From: JADFNO01 sp965369945
Lineage (GTDB): Bacteria; Planctomycetota; Phycisphaerae; Phycisphaerales; SM1A02
DNA: 37,549 nt
Reading direction: 5' to 3'
Assembly: GCA_965369945.1 (NCBI GenBank)
Contig: CBDUST010000006.1
Location: 1-37,549 of the forward strand
Positions 33,844 through 37,549 of this stretch are shown in pieces. Under the pieces are notes generated by a model. It did no database searches. It had not been told where the DNA came from and saw only the letters and a program-made list of their open reading frames with translations. A program made the position numbers and the translations under genes. The stretch's first letter is position 1. Every line of letters starts with the position of its first letter.

Positions 33844-34902
33844 TTAGAGGTTGGGGCTGTCTTGCTTCAGTTGACGAATCTCACGCTCAAGCTGCTTGAC
33901 CCTTTGGACAAGGCCATACAGGTCCATCCCGGCCAGGGCATTGCGTCGGGCCTGGCCAAGCTCGACGGCTGGCACGCCTCCGATTTTCTTCCCAGGCTCA
34001 ACGTCCTGGACGATGGCGCTCTTCCCTGCGGCCTGCACGCCGTCGCCGATCTTCAGATGACCGGTAACCCCGACTTGTCCGCCCAGAACCACATAGTTGC
34101 CGACGTCAACTGAGCCGGAGACGCCGACTAAAGACACAAGGAGGCAGTGGCTGCCGATTTTCGTTCCATGTCCGATGGAGATAAGGTCGGCAAACTTCGT
34201 ACCTTCGCCGATTCGAGTCTCGCCCATCGTCGCGCGTTCGATAGCACAGCCGGCGCCGAGTTCAACGTCGTCTTCGATGACGACTCGGCCGGCCTGAGGG
34301 ATTTTGTGATGCACGCCGTCGTGTGTCGCGTAACCGAACCCGTCCTGCCCAACGACGCAGTTGGAGTGTATAGCCACGCGATCGCCCAGAACGCAGCGTT
34401 CGTAGATCACCGCGTTGGGGTATAGAACACATTCATCGCCGAGCACCGACGCTCGGCCAACGTACGCACCCGGATACAACACACACCGCCGGCCAAGCGT
34501 CGCGCCTTGCTCGACCACCGCAAACGGATGGATGATGGTGCCTTGTCCGACCGTGGCTTCCGGATGTACCTGGGCATGGGCGCTAATCCCTTCGGTGTCG
34601 GCACCAATCGCCTGAGGATGCTCGCGAAAGCCCTCCAGCGCGACGACTGCGTTGCGAAAGGCGAAGTAGGGATCATCAGCGATCAAACGCGATACGTGGT
34701 CCGGACACGACGACTCCACATCCACAATCACCGCGGCCGCCCGCGTCGTATCCAGGAACTTCTGATATTTGGAGTTCGCCACGAAGGTGACGTCATGCGG
34801 TCCGGCCTGGTCGATCGGCGCGCACCCGGTGACTTGAACCGCTGGGTCGCCCGAGACGGTGGCGTCGATCCGATCCGCGAGTTGTGCCAGGGACATGGCC
34901 AT
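33844..34902 (-). CDS. lpxD: UDP-3-O-acylglucosamine N-acyltransferase
   Basis: This 352-residue enzyme adds the second acyl chain in lipid A synthesis, using acyl-ACP. Its N-terminal uridine-binding domain (about 1-100) is followed by a left-handed parallel beta-helix made of hexapeptide repeats (about 105-310), including the catalytic-region segment GQDGFGYATHDG and HKIPQAGRV, in which the His of the first segment lies at the usual place. A C-terminal helix (VQRVKQLEREIRQLKQ) closes the trimer. Length is normal (about 340). The start is ATG 34902, with a second ATG six bases on. The gene is divergent from bamA by 129 bases; in many bacteria the two are neighbours. It shows that the organism makes lipid A. 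Confidence 0.96.
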   Translation of the reverse strand: MAMSLAQLADRIDATVSGDPAVQVTGCAPIDQAGPHDVTFVANSKYQKFLDTTRAAAVIVDVESSCPDHVSRLIADDPYFAFRNAVVALEGFREHPQAIGADTEGISAHAQVHPEATVGQGTIIHPFAVVEQGATLGRRCVLYPGAYVGRASVLGDECVLYPNAVIYERCVLGDRVAIHSNCVVGQDGFGYATHDGVHHKIPQAGRVVIEDDVELGAGCAIERATMGETRIGEGTKFADLISIGHGTKIGSHCLLVSLVGVSGSVDVGNYVVLGGQVGVTGHLKIGDGVQAAGKSAIVQDVEPGKKIGGVPAVELGQARRNALAGMDLYGLVQRVKQLEREIRQLKQDSPNL

Positions 34903-35031
34903 TCTTCTTTATCCAACGAACCTAGGCCGGTGCCGGGTTGGGGTCAATTCCCCCCTGTGACCCTTCTCCGGTCGGACCGCCCCAGGAGTGCCTTGTTGGC
35001 CGGAACAGGGCCCGGTATCCTCCCCACGCTT

Positions 35032-37431
35032 ATGCTACACGCGCCCAGACCCCCAGCGCGGATTCCGCTCGTTTTAGCCTGGGTGCTCTTGGCAGTTCAG
35101 GTGGTTTTTGCACAGCCACAGCCTCCAGCGGCGGACCTGGAGGACCGGCCGATTTCGTCCGTACGCATCGAAGGGCTTCGGCGCGTCGATGAACGGTTGG
35201 TTCGCAATCAATTGCGGTCGACGATCGGCGACCCCTTTGACCGCGAGACGGTACAAGCCGACATCCGACTGCTGAACCGCCTGGGTGAATTCAAGACGGT
35301 CCAAGTCATCGCCGAGTTGCAGACCGACGGCTCCGTGGCACTGATCTATCGGGTTCTAGAACAGGAGATCATCACCGCGGTCCAAGTCGTGGGCAACCGG
35401 GTCATCCCCGATCAGGACCTGCTGGCAGTGGCGCCGATCGAAGGCAGTCCACGGGACGATTTTCTCATCGAGAACTCGAAGCGCGCCATGCGCGCGCTGT
35501 ATCGAGAGCGAGGGCATTACCTGACGACCATCTCCGTCGTTTCCTCTGAGTTGCAGGAAAGCGGGATTCTGTTGTTTCGGATCGTCGAAGGCCCGCGCGT
35601 CAAAGTGAAGGCCATCGAGTTCGAAGGTAATCATGCATTCACAAATGCGCAGTTACACGCTGAGATCGGCACACGAACAGCGATGATCCTGTTTCGGCGA
35701 GGCGAGTTGGATGAGGAGAATCTGACCGACGACGTGGCCGCGCTGGATCGATTCTATAAGAACCGCGGCTACCTCGATGTGCGAATCGGACACCGAGTGG
35801 ATCTCAGTCCGGACCAGACCGAAGCGAAAGTCGTGTTCCCGATCATCGAGGGTCGACAGTTTACCCTCCGGTCAATACAGACCGAGCCTGATCCGCTGCG
35901 CGTGTTTTCGGCTGAGCAACTCACAGCGATGATGGAAATAAAGCCCGGAGATGTGTATAGCCAGGACAAAATCCGCAAGTCGCTGCTCGTGATTCGCGAG
36001 GCCTACGCAAAGCTGGGATACACCCTCTTGATGTCGAATCAGTCGCCGAGGCCGGGAATGGGTCGGATCGCCCACGAATGGGATCGTCCGGCCGAGGGAT
36101 CGGTCGTTGATCTGGTTCTGCGGATCGATGAGGGCACACCTTGGAAGGTGGGACAGGTCGATATCCAGGACAACGGGTTGACACGCGACAAGGTCATTCG
36201 CCGACACCTGCGCCGGGTAAAACCCGGCCGGCCACTGGATATCACCGAGATCGACGACGCTGCGGACCGGCTGCGCAGGACCCGCCTCTTCAATGATGTG
36301 AACATCACCGTCCAGGATCCCGACCCCGATAACCCGGGATACCGCGATATATTGGTGGATATCAAAGAGCGGAACACCGGGTCGGTGAACTTTGGCGTCG
36401 CGATCGGCTCTGATGCGGGGGTTTTCGGCGAGCTCTCGCTGACGCAGCGCAACTTCGATATCACCGACTACCCCGAGTCGGTCCGCGAATTGTTGAAAGG
36501 CCGTGCGTTCCGCGGAGCCGGACAAACATTCAACGCCACGCTGCGCCCCGGCAACGAGCTGTTCCAATATCTCATGAGCTTTACCGAACCGTACTTGTTC
36601 GACACGAACAACTCGCTGCGCGTTTCGGGGTCGTTCCGTGATCGTCAGTTCCGGCGATATGACGAGGAACGGGTAACGCTCGCACTCGGCCTCGGTCGGC
36701 GGTTCGGCGAGGTCTGGAATGCTTCGATCAACACGCGGTTTGAGCAGGTAGAGCTGGATAACATTGACTTCTTCGCACCAACGGCGATTTTCGATGATGC
36801 CGGACCAAACGAACTTGCAGCGCTTAGTTTTAACCTCACAAGAACAACGGTGGGCACAATAACTCGACCCGGACGCGGCAGTCGCCTGGAACTGAACATC
36901 GAACAGGTTGGGCTCTTGGGCGGGGACCTTGACTTTACGACCGTTGGCGCTCAGTACACCGTATTCCTCACGTTGAAAGAGGACTTCCTCGGGCGAAAAT
37001 CCATCCTGAAGTTGAATACCGAGTCAAGATACATCTTCGAAGGCGACGCACCCGTGTACCAACGGTTCTATCTCGGCGGCCGGTCGTTTCGCGGCTTTGG
37101 GTTCCGTGAAGTCAGCCCCAAGGGGATCCGAGCCGACAACGGTAGGCCAAGCGATGACCCGATCGGCGGTAATTGGCTATTTTTCGCCGGCGCGCAATAC
37201 GAGGTGCCATTGGTATCGGAAACCTTCACCGCCGTGGCATTCGTCGATAGCGGCACAGTCATCAACGACCTGGGCTTCGACGAGTACCGCGCGTCGATCG
37301 GTCTGGGAATTCGCCTCTATATCCCCCAATTTGGGCCAGTGCCGATCGCCTTCGACTTTGCCATACCGCTGCTGAAGGAGGAGTCCGACGATACACAATT
37401 GGTGAGCTTCGCCGCCGAACTGCCGTTTTAG
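35032..37431 (+). CDS. bamA: outer membrane assembly factor BamA
   Basis: This 799-residue protein inserts beta-barrel proteins into the outer membrane. A signal peptide (to about residue 28, VVFAQ) is followed by five POTRA domains (about 38-420; first ISSVRIEGLRRVDERLV, third IEFEGNHAFTNAQL, fifth VGQVDIQDNGLTRDKV) and a 16-strand Omp85 barrel from about 440. The barrel contains GGRSFRGFGFREVSPKG, the loop 6 motif, and ends with Phe, as outer-membrane proteins do. ATG 35032 was chosen because it gives a clean signal peptide; the open frame extends upstream antisense to lpxD without support. Length agrees with the family (about 750-850). Confidence 0.96.
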   Translation: MLHAPRPPARIPLVLAWVLLAVQVVFAQPQPPAADLEDRPISSVRIEGLRRVDERLVRNQLRSTIGDPFDRETVQADIRLLNRLGEFKTVQVIAELQTDGSVALIYRVLEQEIITAVQVVGNRVIPDQDLLAVAPIEGSPRDDFLIENSKRAMRALYRERGHYLTTISVVSSELQESGILLFRIVEGPRVKVKAIEFEGNHAFTNAQLHAEIGTRTAMILFRRGELDEENLTDDVAALDRFYKNRGYLDVRIGHRVDLSPDQTEAKVVFPIIEGRQFTLRSIQTEPDPLRVFSAEQLTAMMEIKPGDVYSQDKIRKSLLVIREAYAKLGYTLLMSNQSPRPGMGRIAHEWDRPAEGSVVDLVLRIDEGTPWKVGQVDIQDNGLTRDKVIRRHLRRVKPGRPLDITEIDDAADRLRRTRLFNDVNITVQDPDPDNPGYRDILVDIKERNTGSVNFGVAIGSDAGVFGELSLTQRNFDITDYPESVRELLKGRAFRGAGQTFNATLRPGNELFQYLMSFTEPYLFDTNNSLRVSGSFRDRQFRRYDEERVTLALGLGRRFGEVWNASINTRFEQVELDNIDFFAPTAIFDDAGPNELAALSFNLTRTTVGTITRPGRGSRLELNIEQVGLLGGDLDFTTVGAQYTVFLTLKEDFLGRKSILKLNTESRYIFEGDAPVYQRFYLGGRSFRGFGFREVSPKGIRADNGRPSDDPIGGNWLFFAGAQYEVPLVSETFTAVAFVDSGTVINDLGFDEYRASIGLGIRLYIPQFGPVPIAFDFAIPLLKEESDDTQLVSFAAELPF

Positions 37432-37450
37432 GTTCTGTCTGACGAATAGT

Positions 37451-37530
37451 GGGACGGGCATCTTGCCTGTCTTTAGAGCAGTTCCACTGAAGATGTAGCG
37501 GCTCCGGTGGCATGGGCATCCTGCCCGTGC
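37451..37530. repeat. two short GC-rich palindromes after bamA
   Basis: Two related imperfect palindromes, GACGGGCATCTTGCCTGTC (37453-37471) and CATGGGCATCCTGCCCGTG (37511-37529), lie about 20 and 80 bases after the bamA stop. Each is a stem around TCT or TCC. They resemble dispersed REP-like elements and could end or stabilise the bamA message. No gene is visible between 37432 and the window end. Confidence 0.5.
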
Positions 37531-37549
37531 GGTCCGGCCGTGAAAAACC

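Noticed and set aside
1..37549. CRISPR array, insertion sequence or rRNA genes
   Set aside because: No regularly spaced short repeats, transposase or rRNA sequence was seen on either strand.

Overview
The window looks like chromosomal DNA from a Gram-negative bacterium, most likely a member of the Planctomycetota (Phycisphaerae-like). The evidence is lpxD and bamA (a lipid-A-bearing outer membrane), a long operon of VWA, TolQ/MotA, ExbD and TPR proteins of the kind common in that phylum, a short sigma-70 factor without region 1.1, and a UVR-motif protein. This placement is a judgement from protein character, not a database match. Most of the window is housekeeping DNA with dense, often overlapping genes.

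Layout. 1-7.2 kb: a membrane-anchored unknown protein, a candidate two-hairpin small RNA on the minus strand with its own promoter and terminator, then an addB-addA recombination nuclease/helicase pair joined by an ATGA overlap. 7.3-9.0 kb: a lone, short NuoG. 9.0-13.0 kb, minus strand: a MotA-like membrane protein, two tandemly duplicated 138-residue membrane proteins with copied flanks, an aldehyde dehydrogenase and panC. 13.1-14.3 kb, plus strand: an A-type Fe-S carrier with an acidic insert and a phosphoribosyltransferase. 14.4-17.1 kb, minus strand: two adjacent ketoacyl synthases. One has a complete Cys-His-His triad. The other keeps Cys but has lost both His residues and the active-site Lys, as in a ketosynthase/partner heterodimer.

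17.2-20.1 kb, plus strand, is the most distinctive part. A Gp37/Gp68-family three-Cys-motif protein is interrupted by a 341-residue intein carrying a LAGLIDADG endonuclease, inserted exactly before the third cysteine of the C-x6-C-x2-C motif. It overlaps a TcmP partner gene with a methyltransferase-like fold. This pair looks like a transferred two-gene module dropped between biosynthetic genes, and its function is not established.

20.1-22.0 kb, minus strand: a class II DAHP synthase with a structured upstream region, a strong intrinsic terminator and tRNA-Leu(UAG) with a recognisable promoter. 22.0-30.3 kb, plus strand: a DoxX-like protein, then a tightly coupled envelope operon (VWA protein, secreted repeat protein, an 18-codon linker ORF, TolQ/ExbB, two ExbD/TolR, a large TPR protein, a CBS protein). 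30.4-37.5 kb: a nested inverted-repeat element, a UVR-motif protein, a sigma factor, gcvT, lpxD and divergent bamA, ending in two short GC-rich palindromes.
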